Source: Eubacterium sp. AF22-9
GTDB lineage: Bacteria; Bacillota; Clostridia; Lachnospirales; Lachnospiraceae
NCBI GenBank assembly: GCA_003458705.1
Contig: QRVH01000001.1
Span: 62,001 to 126,000, forward strand
DNA: 64,000 bases
Direction of reading: 5' to 3'
Shown here piece by piece: positions 28,383 through 37,345 of the stretch. The notes under the pieces are model-generated. The model made no database searches. It saw nothing but the letters and a program-made list of their open reading frames with translations, and was not told where the DNA came from. The stretch's first letter is position 1. Each line of letters begins with the position of its first letter. Made by a program: the position numbers and the translations under genes.

Positions 28383-28832
28383 ATGAAACCAGACAAGATT
28401 AAGAGAATGCTGGATGCCTGTTATCTGGCTAAGAGGATCAGAGAACTGCTGCCGGAACTGCCAGATGGGGTTGCGCCTGCTTATATCCAGTATATTGATG
28501 TAATTCATCATCTGCTGGAGACTAATGATTGTGTTAAGATTTCTGATATCAGTGACTGGCTTAATCTTCCAAGACCGGGTGTTACACGTACTGTTAAGGA
28601 GATGGAAGCTAAGGGATATCTTAAGAAGACTACTTCACAGGAAGATGCGAGGATAACTTATATTACGGTTACGGATAAGGGAGAAGAGTTGTCTAAGAAG
28701 TATGATGCGGATTATTACAGCCGCCTTAGTGAATATCTGACGGACATTACTGATGAAGAGGCTGATTCTATGATTGCAACTATTAACAAATTCTACAAGG
28801 TGATGAGCGAAAGGAGAGTTGATATTGAATAA
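28383..28832 (+). CDS. MarR-family transcriptional regulator
   Basis: 149 residues with a winged helix: VKISDISDWLNLPRPGVTRTVKEMEAKGYLKK, then the wing TSQEDARITYITVTDKG and a C-terminal dimer helix. MarR repressors leave DNA when small aromatic compounds bind. Two GGTAAT-based palindromes lie over and below the consensus promoter, and the gene overlaps a MATE exporter gene by 8 bases. The layout says it represses its own operon and releases it when the exporter's substrate accumulates. Confidence 0.9.
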   Translation: MKPDKIKRMLDACYLAKRIRELLPELPDGVAPAYIQYIDVIHHLLETNDCVKISDISDWLNLPRPGVTRTVKEMEAKGYLKKTTSQEDARITYITVTDKGEELSKKYDADYYSRLSEYLTDITDEEADSMIATINKFYKVMSERRVDIE

Positions 28833-30174
28833 TTCAAAATCAGATTTTACACAGGGAAGTATATTAGGGAAGCTGATTCCTTTTATGATGCCTATACTTG
28901 GGGCGTTAATACTACAGGCGGCATATGGTGCAGTTGATTTGCTGGTTGTTGGAAGATTCGGAACTACTGAAGGTCTTTCAGCCGTATCTACAGGAAGCCA
29001 GGTGCTTAATTTAGTTACATTTGTTATAACACAGTTTGCAATGGGTGTTACAGTGCTTATTGCAAGATATATTGGTGAGAAGAAGCCGGAACAGATAGGT
29101 GCTTTAATTGGTGGCGCAATTGTTGTTTTTGCAATGATTTCGGTTGCTCTTTTTATCGTTATGATTGTTTTTTCAAGACAGATTGCAGTTATAATGCAGG
29201 CACCGAAAGAAGCAGTAGGTCTTACATCTTTATATGTAAAAATATGTGGCTCAGGAATATTCTTTATAGTTGCATATAATCTTCTTTCAGCAGTATTCAG
29301 GGGACTTGGAGACAGTAAATCACCACTTATATTCGTTGCAGTTGCATGTGTTATTAATATTGTGGGTGACCTTGTCCTTGTTGCAGGGTTTAATATGAAT
29401 GCTGCCGGAGCTGCTATTGCGACAGTTGCAGCACAGGCGGTAAGTGTTGTATTTGCACTTGTATTACTTTTTAAGAGAAAACTTCCGTTTAAGATAACTA
29501 AGAAGGATTTCTCAATTAACAGACATTGCAGGAGAGCGTTAAAGGTAGGTCTTCCTCTTGCATTACAGGAATTTCTTACACAGATTTCATTCCTTGCCTT
29601 ATGTGCATTTGTCAACAGACTGGGCTTACAGGCTTCGTCAGGATATGGCGTTGCATGTAAAATAGTTAATTTCGCAATGCTTATTCCAAGCTCTCTTATG
29701 CAGTCAATGGCGTCATTTGTTTCACAGAATGTCGGCGCAGGCAACGAAAAGAGAGCAAAGAAGACGATGTTTGTCGGTATTGGAGTCGGACTGGTTATAG
29801 GATGCATAGTATTCTTATTCGTGATGTTTAAGGGTGACCTTCTCACAGCAATATTTACAACCGATGAGGCAGTTATTCAGAATGGTTATGACTACCTTAA
29901 GGGATTTGCGTTAGAGACAATTGTTACAGCAATTTTATTCAGCATGATTGGTTACTTTAATGGACATGACAAGACGGTATGGGTAATGATTCAGGGGCTT
30001 GTACAGACGCTGCTTGTCCGTCTGCCATTTGCGTATTATATGAGTATACAGCCTGATGCGAGCCTTACTAAGATTGGTCTGGCTGCTCCGGTTGCAACTA
30101 TTTTTGGAATTGTGTTAAATGTGGTATTCTATATTTGGTGTAACAGAAAAGATAAGGCAAAACACAATAATTAA
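28825..30174 (+). CDS. MATE-family multidrug efflux transporter, MarR-linked
   Basis: About 449 residues, twelve membrane segments, with paired MATE halves (GKLIPFMMPILGALILQAAYG and LKVGLPLALQEFLTQISFL). TTG 28825 is the likely start: AAGGAG sits 8 bases upstream, whereas TTG 28819 is too close to it. It overlaps marR, so both are made from the same message under the promoter at 28263. A second MATE gene, at 18522, lacks such a regulator. Confidence 0.9.
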   Translation: MNNSKSDFTQGSILGKLIPFMMPILGALILQAAYGAVDLLVVGRFGTTEGLSAVSTGSQVLNLVTFVITQFAMGVTVLIARYIGEKKPEQIGALIGGAIVVFAMISVALFIVMIVFSRQIAVIMQAPKEAVGLTSLYVKICGSGIFFIVAYNLLSAVFRGLGDSKSPLIFVAVACVINIVGDLVLVAGFNMNAAGAAIATVAAQAVSVVFALVLLFKRKLPFKITKKDFSINRHCRRALKVGLPLALQEFLTQISFLALCAFVNRLGLQASSGYGVACKIVNFAMLIPSSLMQSMASFVSQNVGAGNEKRAKKTMFVGIGVGLVIGCIVFLFVMFKGDLLTAIFTTDEAVIQNGYDYLKGFALETIVTAILFSMIGYFNGHDKTVWVMIQGLVQTLLVRLPFAYYMSIQPDASLTKIGLAAPVATIFGIVLNVVFYIWCNRKDKAKHNN

Positions 30175-30215
30175 TGATAAAAAATATCAATAAATATGTT
30201 TTGTGATATGAAATA

Positions 30216-30244
30216 TTGACATGGAAATATAAAAATAATATACT
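30216..30244 (+). promoter_or_regulatory. Promoter of tetR-like gene
   Basis: Consensus TTGACA, 17-base spacer, TATACT. An operator palindrome starts two bases downstream. Confidence 0.82.
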
Positions 30245-30245
30245 C

Positions 30246-30271
30246 ATAACAGTGTTATATAACGCTGTTAT
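30246..30271. promoter_or_regulatory. 26-bp TetR-type operator
   Basis: Half-sites ATAACAGTGTTAT and ATAACGCTGTTAT form a palindrome with one mismatched pair, directly at the expected transcription start. Its core AGTGTTATATAACG recurs before the ABC exporter genes at 30979. Confidence 0.75.
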
Positions 30272-30286
30272 AGATAGGAGGCGTGA

Positions 30287-30910
30287 GTGTCTAAGGCGGT
30301 TGAAGGTGTTACTGAGAAGATAGAAGAATGTGCCAGAAAAGAATTTAAGAGCAAAGGCTATGTTGAGGCTTCGTTAAGAACTATTGCTATGGAAGCGGGA
30401 ACTACAACTGGTTCAATATATTCACGATATGGCGGAAAAGAAGGTCTTTTTTCAGCATTGGTTGAGCCGGCAGCAAGGGAATTTACGGAAATCTTTGAAG
30501 ATGTCCAGAAGAAATTCCATGCGATGGAGAGTGAGATGCAGACAGAAAGCCTTGATGAATATTCAAGAAATGGGATGATACAGCTTGTTGAGTATATGTA
30601 TAACCATTTTGAGGAGTTTAATCTTCTAGTGAATTGTTCTTACGGTACGAAGTTTCAGAATTTTGTTGAACATCTAGTTGATATTGAGACAGATTATACA
30701 TACAAATATATGGAAGCGGTCGGACTTAAGTTCAAGGAGGGCAGACCTTTGACAAAGGATTTCATGCATATTATGAATACAGCACTTTTTGAGAGTTTTT
30801 TCGAGGTAGTAAGACACAATATGTCTAAGGAAGAGGCAATGGAGTATATTGATCTGCTTGAAAAGTATCACAGTGCAGGCTGGAGCGTAATATACGATGA
30901 ATGTAAATAA
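30287..30910 (+). CDS. TetR/AcrR-family regulator
   Basis: 207 residues starting at GTG 30287 with AGGAGG 5 bases upstream. The N-terminal helix-turn-helix is clear: ECARKEFKSKGYVEASLRTIA then AGTTTGSIYSRYGGKEGLFSALV. The C-terminal ligand domain is not further classified. A near-perfect palindrome covers its own start site, and the same 14-base core precedes the two-gene ABC exporter that follows, so it probably represses both itself and the exporter until a ligand binds. Confidence 0.92.
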   Translation: MSKAVEGVTEKIEECARKEFKSKGYVEASLRTIAMEAGTTTGSIYSRYGGKEGLFSALVEPAAREFTEIFEDVQKKFHAMESEMQTESLDEYSRNGMIQLVEYMYNHFEEFNLLVNCSYGTKFQNFVEHLVDIETDYTYKYMEAVGLKFKEGRPLTKDFMHIMNTALFESFFEVVRHNMSKEEAMEYIDLLEKYHSAGWSVIYDECK

Positions 30911-30918
30911 TAATATAT

Positions 30919-30945
30919 GGCTGTCAGTAATGGCAGCCTTTATTT
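30919..30945 (+). terminator. Weak terminator after tetR-like gene
   Basis: GGCTGTC pairs with GGCAGCC (one G-U), followed by TTTATTT. Some read-through into the ABC genes is likely. Confidence 0.5.
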
Positions 30946-30978
30946 AAAGGTGCAGGTTAGTGATATCTTACTCTGAAT

Positions 30979-30992
30979 AGTGTTATATAACG
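30979..30992. promoter_or_regulatory. Second copy of TetR operator core
   Basis: AGTGTTATATAACG is identical to the core of the operator at 30246 and lies 26 bases before the ATG of the ABC exporter gene. Confidence 0.6.
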
Positions 30993-31017
30993 AAGCAGTA
31001 AAGCAAGGAGGATAATT

Positions 31018-32804
31018 ATGGCAAAGAAAGAGGAAAAGCCAGATACAATTAAGCAGTTGTTTGAATATGCCGGTAATTACAGGTATCTGACAATTGCGTC
31101 ATGGGTACTTGCTACGATAAGTGCTTTCGTTGCACTTGTACCATTTTATTTTATATGGAGATTAATTAAAGAGGTGCTTCGTGTTGCACCTGATTATGGC
31201 AATGCGCAGAACCTGTCTGTATATGGCTGGAGTGCCGTTGCATTTGCAATAGGAGCAATGCTTATATACATAGGTGCATTGATGTGTTCGCATCTGTCAG
31301 CATTCAGGATTCAGGCCAATATGCGCTCTAAGCTTATGAGGCATATACTTACACTTCCACTTGGATTCATGGACGAAGAGGGAAGCGGTAAGGTAAGAAA
31401 GATTGTCAATGAATCAAGCGCTGCGACAGAAACCTATATTGCACACCAGCTTCCTGACAAATGTGTTGCGACAGCCACACCAGTCGGGCTTGTGCTTCTT
31501 CTTTTAGTGTTTGACTGGCGACTTGGACTTCTGTGCCTTATTCCGGTTGTAATCGCATTTGCAGTAATGAGCTGCATGATGGGCGACAACATGAAAAAGA
31601 AAATGGCAGAGTATCAGAATGCATTGGAGGAAATGTCGAGCGAGGCGGTTGAGTATGTGAGAGGAATTCCTGTTGTCAAGACATTTGGACAGTCAGTATT
31701 CTCGTTCAAGAGATTCAGGGATTCTATCAAGAAATATGAGAAGTGGACTGTATCTTACACAAAGGATTTAAGAATCCCGATGATGGGTTATACTGCAGCC
31801 ATTAATGCAGTATTTGCAATACTTATTGCGGGAACATTCCTTTTCGGCGGAGTTAAGAGCGGCACGATAAACAACACATTTTTACTGAATCTGATGTTTT
31901 ATATAATTATTACGCCTATTATTACAGTCACACTTACAAAGATGATGTATGCAGGCGAGAATACAATGGTTGTTGAGGACGCACTTTCGCGAATTAACAG
32001 TATTATAGAAAGAAAGCCGTTAGAGCAGACCGCTGATAAGAAGCACCCTGCAGATACATCTATCACATTTGAAAATGTTTCATTCAGATATCCGGGTGCG
32101 GTAAATGATGCACTGCATGATGTCAGTCTTAAGATAAATGCTGGTGAGCAGGTCGCATTTGTCGGACCTTCCGGTGGTGGAAAGACAACACTTGCAAGGC
32201 TTATCGCAAGATTTGCAGATGTCACAGAGGGCAATATATTAATCGGCGGTGTAAATGTTAAGAACATTGATGAGAAAGAGCTTATGGATACAGTATCTTT
32301 CGTATTTCAGGACAGCCACCTGCTTAAGATGTCTATACTGGATAATGTCCGTATGGGTAATAAAAATGCTACAAGACAGGAGGTTATGGAAGCGTTAAAG
32401 AATGCACAGTGCGATGATATTATCGAGAAGCTTCCGGACGGAATAGACACTGTAATCGGTTCTAAAGGAACTTACCTGTCAGGCGGTGAAGCCAGAGAAT
32501 TGCTATTGCAAGGGCAATGTTAAAGAATTCTCCTATACTTATACTTGATGAAGCAACTGCATTTGCTGACCCTGATAACGAGGCAAAGGTTCAGGCAGCA
32601 TTTGAAAGGCTTTCACAGGGAAAGACAGTTATTATGATTGCCCACAGATTGTCGTCAGTTACTGGTGTTGACCGTGTATATGTATTAAAGAATGGTCAGA
32701 TTAACCAGAGTGGAAAGCATAATGAACTGGCAGAGTCAGGCGGATTGTATGCACATATGTGGGAGGAATATAATAAATCAGTAAACTGGAAAGTGGGTGT
32801 GTAA
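31018..32804 (+). pseudogene. ABC exporter half 1 (fused membrane and ATPase domains), frameshifted
   Basis: About 595 residues when repaired: six membrane segments then an ATPase domain with Walker A GPSGGGKT and the later ILILDEATAFADP. The frame stops inside the signature region. Restoring one C after 32493 (GAAGCC|AGA to GAAGCCCAG) gives LSGGEAQRIAIARAMLKNS and links to 32804. Together with the next gene it forms a heterodimeric type IV exporter. EATAFADP wording resembles IrtAB-like and related iron-linked exporters, but the cargo is not known. Likely controlled by the adjacent TetR protein. Confidence 0.88.
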
Positions 32805-32805
32805 T

Positions 32806-34533
32806 ATGAAAGAAAAGCTTATGCATAAATATGCCCTTTCAAATCAGGGCGCTAAGGATATGATTAAGGCATTCATATCAGTTACAATATCTGATTTGAT
32901 ACTGATGATACCTGTGTCTTTATTGTATTTTCTTGTTAAAGATTATATGGAAGGGAATCTGGCAGGAAGAGGCGGATTCTATATTGCCGGAGTTATTATT
33001 ACACTTGTATTGATTGCGGTATCAACATATATCCAGTATAATGCAACATTTTTATCAACATATGTAGAGAGTGGTGTAAGACGAATTACACTGGCTGAGA
33101 AGTTAAGAAAGATTCCGCTTTCATTCTTTGGAAAGAAGGATTTGTCTGACCTTACAAGTACTATCATGGCTGACTGCGCACAGATGGAGACTGCATCATC
33201 ACATTTTATACCGGAGCTTGTCGGAGCGTGCATATCTACAGCATTTGTAGCAATAGGACTATTCTTCTTTGACTGGAGAATGGCAATAGCAGCACTGTGG
33301 GTACTTCCGATATCATTCATTATAGTCAGCTGCTCTGGAAAGGTTCAGAGAAAGCTTAACGAAAAGCAGGTGGCACTGAAAATGACGTGTGCAGACGGTA
33401 TTCAGGAGTGCCTTGAAAGTGTCAGAGATATTCGGGCATATAATACTCAGGAAGAGTATATGAAGGGACTTGATGAGAAAATTAAGGCAGTTGAGAAGCA
33501 CGCTGTAGCTACAGAACTTGGAACTGCTGTGTTTGTTGGAAGTGCACAGATGATTCTCAAGCTTGGTATTGCAACAGTTGCTTTGGTAGGCGGAGCATTA
33601 TTAGCCAGTGGAAAGTTAGATGTTATTACATTTTTCATGTTTCTTATGGTTGTATCAAGAATATATGATCCAATGCAGGTATCTTTACAGAATCTTGCGG
33701 CAATTATCGCATCAGATGTACAGAGTGCAAGATTAGATGAAATACTTTCACATGATGTGCAGGAAGGCTCAGAGAAGCTTGATAACAAGGGTTATGACAT
33801 AGAGTTTTCTAATGTAGGATTCTCATATGATACAGGTGATGAGGTATTAAAGGACGTATCTTTCGTTGCAAAGCAAGGCGAGGTAACAGCTCTTATCGGT
33901 CCGTCGGGCGGAGGAAAGACAACAGTTTCACGACTTGCAGCCCGTTTCTGGGACGCTGATAAGGGAAAGATAACAGTCGGTGGAATGGACATATCAATGA
34001 TTGACCCAGAGACACTAATGTCGCTTTACTCTATAGTATTTCAGGATGTTACACTGTTTAATAATACAGTTATCGAGAACATCAGGATAGGAAAAATGGA
34101 TGCAACGGACGAAGAAGTTATCGCAGCAGCAAAACTTGCACATTGTGATGAATTTGCTGAAAAATTATCAGACGGCTGGAACACAATGATTGGTGAGAAT
34201 GGCTGTGAGCTTTCAGGTGGTGAAAGACAGAGAATATCCATAGCAAGAGCGTTCTTAAAAGATGCACCAGTAATACTTCTTGACGAGGCAACAGCTTCCT
34301 TAGATGTTGATAATGAAACAATGATACAGGAATCATTATCACAGCTTATAAAGAATAAGACAGTAATGATAATAGCTCATAGAATGAGAACAGTAGCAGA
34401 CGCCGACAAAATAGTAGTATTAAAAAATGGTAAAGTAGCAGAAAGCGGTAAACCATCAGAACTTATGGCAAAATCCGGAATATACGCAGGTATGGTAAAC
34501 ACACAGCTTACAGCTGCTAAATGGAGTCTGTAA
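32806..34533 (+). CDS. ABC exporter half 2 (fused membrane and ATPase domains)
   Basis: About 575 residues: six membrane segments in the first 300, then an ATPase domain with Walker A GPSGGGKT, signature LSGGERQR, Walker B VILLDEATASLD and H-loop IIAHRMR. All catalytic residues are present. ATG 32806 begins one base after the stop of half 1; an in-frame GTG at 32797 is possible. It is the intact partner of the heterodimeric exporter. No terminator is obvious downstream. Confidence 0.92.
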   Translation: MKEKLMHKYALSNQGAKDMIKAFISVTISDLILMIPVSLLYFLVKDYMEGNLAGRGGFYIAGVIITLVLIAVSTYIQYNATFLSTYVESGVRRITLAEKLRKIPLSFFGKKDLSDLTSTIMADCAQMETASSHFIPELVGACISTAFVAIGLFFFDWRMAIAALWVLPISFIIVSCSGKVQRKLNEKQVALKMTCADGIQECLESVRDIRAYNTQEEYMKGLDEKIKAVEKHAVATELGTAVFVGSAQMILKLGIATVALVGGALLASGKLDVITFFMFLMVVSRIYDPMQVSLQNLAAIIASDVQSARLDEILSHDVQEGSEKLDNKGYDIEFSNVGFSYDTGDEVLKDVSFVAKQGEVTALIGPSGGGKTTVSRLAARFWDADKGKITVGGMDISMIDPETLMSLYSIVFQDVTLFNNTVIENIRIGKMDATDEEVIAAAKLAHCDEFAEKLSDGWNTMIGENGCELSGGERQRISIARAFLKDAPVILLDEATASLDVDNETMIQESLSQLIKNKTVMIIAHRMRTVADADKIVVLKNGKVAESGKPSELMAKSGIYAGMVNTQLTAAKWSL

Positions 34534-34581
34534 CTATACATTTATCAGATAACTTACACTTGATATATGCATGTTGACAGA

Positions 34582-34610
34582 TTGTCACGAAATATAATGT
34601 ATGTTATAAT
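34582..34610 (+). promoter_or_regulatory. Promoter of MocR-type regulator gene
   Basis: TTGTCA, 17-base spacer, TATAAT, about 50 bases before the ATG at 34662. Confidence 0.65.
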
Positions 34611-34661
34611 AACTGACATTAATATAAAGGGGAATTTCTGCGAAAGAAATAAGGTCAGATT

Positions 34662-36062
34662 ATGTTGACATACTCGTTTGAAAACATTGGAAAAGAATCA
34701 ATATATGAATATTTATACAAATGTATCAAAAAAGATATAATAGAAGGCAGACTTGTTAAGGGTGAGCATCTTCCTTCAAAGAGAACGCTTGCGGTCAATC
34801 TTGGAATAAGCACCATAACAGTAGAGAATTCATATGGACAGCTTATGAGTGAAGGATATATATATTCTGTTCCTAAGAAGGGCTATTATGTATCGGATAT
34901 TTCAGGTGTTGCAAGGATAAAGCCGGTAAAATATGAAGTTCCTGAAATAACCGCAAAGAAGAAGACCGGATATAAATCAGATTTATCATCAAACAGGACA
35001 GATCCTGGAAGCTTTCCATTTGCAACATGGGCTAAGCTTATGAGACGTGTTATAACAGACAGGCAGGATGATCTTATGAAAATTTCTCCGGGAGAAGGAA
35101 CATGGGAGTTAAGAAAAGCAATTGCTATGCATCTGGCTTCATTTCGTGATATGCAGGTAACACCCGGACAGATAATCATAGGCGCCGGAACGGAATATAT
35201 GTATAGTCTTCTTATACAGCTCTTGGGAAGAGATAAAGTGTATTGTGTTGAAGATCCGGGATATTCTAAGATAGCAAGGATATATGCAAGTAATAATGTG
35301 AAATTCTGTTATGCCGGTATGGATGATGAAGGAATGAAACCAGAAGCCGTAAGAGAATGTATGGCAGATATTGTTCATATAAGTCCTACACATCATTATC
35401 CGACAGGTATAACAATGCCGGTAAGCCGGCGCTTTGAACTGCTTGCATGGGCTAATGAAAAGCCGGACAGATATATAATAGAAGATGATTATGATTCAGA
35501 ATTCCGTATGACAGGAAAGACAATTCCGACTATGAAAAGCATAGATATAAGCGAAAAGGTTATATATATGAATACATTTTCAAGAACACTGACACCGACA
35601 ATCCGAATCAGTTATATGGTTCTGCCACCACACCTTGCAGCAACATATCAGGAAAAACTTGATTTTTATGCATGTACTGTATCTAATTTCGAGCAGTATG
35701 CACTTGCTGCATTCATAGAAGAAGGATATTTTGAGAAACATTTAAACAGAATGAGGCTGTATTATACGAAACAGAGAGAGGCTGTTCTTTCGGTACTTAA
35801 AGAGGAGCCGTTCAAATGTGTTGGAAGAGTAAGAGAGGCTGATTCAGGGCTTCATTTTATTCTTGAACTTAATACATTACTTTCTGATAATGAGGTAAAA
35901 AGAAAACTTGAGGCAGAAGGCATCCATATAAATGCGTTATCGGAGTACTATCATAATAATACAGATGAATACAGTCACAGCTTTGTTATCAGTTATTCTG
36001 ATATGAAGATAGAAAGCTTCAGAAGTGCTTGCAGTAAAATGTCAGAACTTACACCTTCATGA
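34662..36062 (+). CDS. MocR/GntR-type regulator with aminotransferase-like domain, active-site Lys replaced
   Basis: 466 residues: an N-terminal GntR winged helix (GEHLPSKRTLAVNLGISTITVENSYGQL split over two helices) joined to a class I aminotransferase-like domain. Most MocR proteins bind pyridoxal phosphate through a lysine in FSK-T/S-L-x-P; here the motif is FSRTLTP, with arginine at residue 308 (codon AGA at 35583). The Asp-Asp-Tyr motif EDDYDSEFR is kept. Without the lysine no internal aldimine can form, so ligand sensing may differ. PdxR, GabR and other subtypes cannot be told apart; no pdx or gab genes are adjacent. Confidence 0.88.
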   Translation: MLTYSFENIGKESIYEYLYKCIKKDIIEGRLVKGEHLPSKRTLAVNLGISTITVENSYGQLMSEGYIYSVPKKGYYVSDISGVARIKPVKYEVPEITAKKKTGYKSDLSSNRTDPGSFPFATWAKLMRRVITDRQDDLMKISPGEGTWELRKAIAMHLASFRDMQVTPGQIIIGAGTEYMYSLLIQLLGRDKVYCVEDPGYSKIARIYASNNVKFCYAGMDDEGMKPEAVRECMADIVHISPTHHYPTGITMPVSRRFELLAWANEKPDRYIIEDDYDSEFRMTGKTIPTMKSIDISEKVIYMNTFSRTLTPTIRISYMVLPPHLAATYQEKLDFYACTVSNFEQYALAAFIEEGYFEKHLNRMRLYYTKQREAVLSVLKEEPFKCVGRVREADSGLHFILELNTLLSDNEVKRKLEAEGIHINALSEYYHNNTDEYSHSFVISYSDMKIESFRSACSKMSELTPS

Positions 36063-36173
36063 TGATTATTTGTGATTGATTGTGGATGAATATAACAGTT
36101 GCAAAGAATGTAATAAAGCGGTAAAATCTGTTTATATGATTTGTAAATAATGTGAGAGGGTTTTGACAAAAGT

Positions 36174-36880
36174 ATGGTAGACTACAGCATTTTTCCGCTT
36201 GATGAAGAGATTAAAGACAAGCTTGCAAAGCTGGAGATAAGTTATGCATTTCAACCTATTTTCTATCCGGATGGCAGGGATATATATGCATATGAGGCTT
36301 TAATGAGACCTAAGAATATTTTGGTTATGGATTTAATTGAAGAGTTCAGGGCAAAGAATGATTTGCATACACTTGAGGTTGCGACTATATTTGGGGCGGT
36401 GCAGTGTTATGCAAAACGAGGATATCATTCATATATAGCAATTAATTCATTTCCTGCGGAATCATTTACTGCAGAGGAACAGGCTGTTTTTGATGAATTC
36501 TATGCTGATGTTCTTGGTGATAAGGGAATAATTGAAATTCTTGAATATACAGCTCTTGATATTGATAAATGGCAGTCAAAGAGGAATTCCATTAATAGAA
36601 GCCGTTTTAATATTGCACTTGATGATTTTGGAACAGGCTATAATAATATGATGGCAGTGGATATATTTGCACCACATATCGTAAAGCTTGACAGAAGCCT
36701 GATAACAGATATTGAGAATGATGTTGATAAGCAGGAGTATTACTTTTATTATAGAGACAGCTCCATAAGAGAGGCATTAAGGTGCTTGCTGAAGGCGTTG
36801 AATCTAGGGAAGAGTATGAATTCTTAAGGGATAATGGTATTGATTTAGTGCAGGGATTTTATCTTGGACGACCGGAATAA
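36174..36880 (+). pseudogene. Stand-alone EAL-domain c-di-GMP phosphodiesterase, frameshifted
   Basis: About 235 residues when repaired, just an EAL domain with no sensor. Catalytic features are present: EAL in YAYEALMRP, Asn in AINSFP, DDFGTGYNN, Lys in VKLDRSL, Glu in LAEGVES and QGFYLGRP. The frame ends at 36827; one C missing near 36763 (AGCTCC|AT to AGCTCCCAT) gives SSHKRGIKVLAEGVESREEY and a normal end at 36880. If intact it would degrade the second messenger c-di-GMP in the cytoplasm. The ribosome site is weak. Confidence 0.83.
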
Positions 36881-37000
36881 GATGAATGTCAGTTTATATT
36901 TTTTTTAGAAATGCTTTATACAATATATATTAACATATCACAAAGTATGTTGTATTATGATGGAGTAAAGAAAACATTTTTTCTCCCTCATATTTTTAAA

Positions 37001-37041
37001 GAGAGCGATGGCAGAACTAATTTGCCGTCGCTCTTTTTTTT
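37001..37041 (+). terminator. Terminator after EAL gene
   Basis: GAGCGATGGCA pairs with TGCCGTCGCTC (one G-U) and runs into T8. It directly abuts the structured repeat element. Confidence 0.85.
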
Positions 37042-37172
37042 GCGCGGACAGCGATGAGAATGTACAAGAAGAAGTAACAGCCATGCTTGCATGGGCTGGG
37101 GCTTGTTCTTGTATATTCGAGGAGCGTCGCGACAATGCCAGAATGCAGTTCTGGCATATGAGCTGTCCGCGC
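37042..37172. repeat. 131-bp structured repeat element (MITE-like or structured RNA)
   Basis: Bounded by perfect 11-base inverted repeats, GCGCGGACAGC (37042-37052) and GCTGTCCGCGC (37162-37172). Inside are two further helices: 37059-37074 pairs with 37102-37117 at 15 of 16 positions (one G-U) and is capped by CAGCC-ATG / CAT-GGCTG with a CTTG loop; GCCAGAA (37137-37143) pairs with TTCTGGC (37149-37155). The whole can fold as a three-way junction. It contains no coding frame of note. Whether it acts as a mobile element or an RNA is not decided by the sequence. Confidence 0.65.
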
Positions 37173-37214
37173 GGACAGCGATGAGAATAGATAAGAAAAA
37201 GTGACAGCGATGAG
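37169..37214 (+). repeat. Partial second copy of the structured repeat
   Basis: The first 20 bases of the element, GCGCGGACAGCGATGAGAAT, recur here exactly 127 bases downstream, followed by a diverged continuation. GACAGCGATGAG occurs a third time at 37203. The junction forms a perfect 18-base palindrome at 37162-37179. Confidence 0.75.
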
Positions 37215-37345
37215 TATTTCAAATTATATATGGCAAACACTGCCATATTAGTGATATAATAATTAATATTTTCAGTATTTCAGGTTCAGTGATATCTAAT
37301 GCAATGAGGCTGGAATAATATATAATACAGAATAGGGAGAAAATT

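Noticed and set aside
28635-29846. A 403-codon open frame on the minus strand
   Set aside because: It is antisense to the marR/MATE genes, has no ribosome site, and its product is a low-complexity Thr/Ile/Ala/Pro-rich sequence typical of shadow frames.
36938-37246. A 102-codon minus-strand frame across the structured repeat
   Set aside because: It reads through hairpins and a terminator, has no ribosome site or homology; the region is better explained as repeat DNA.
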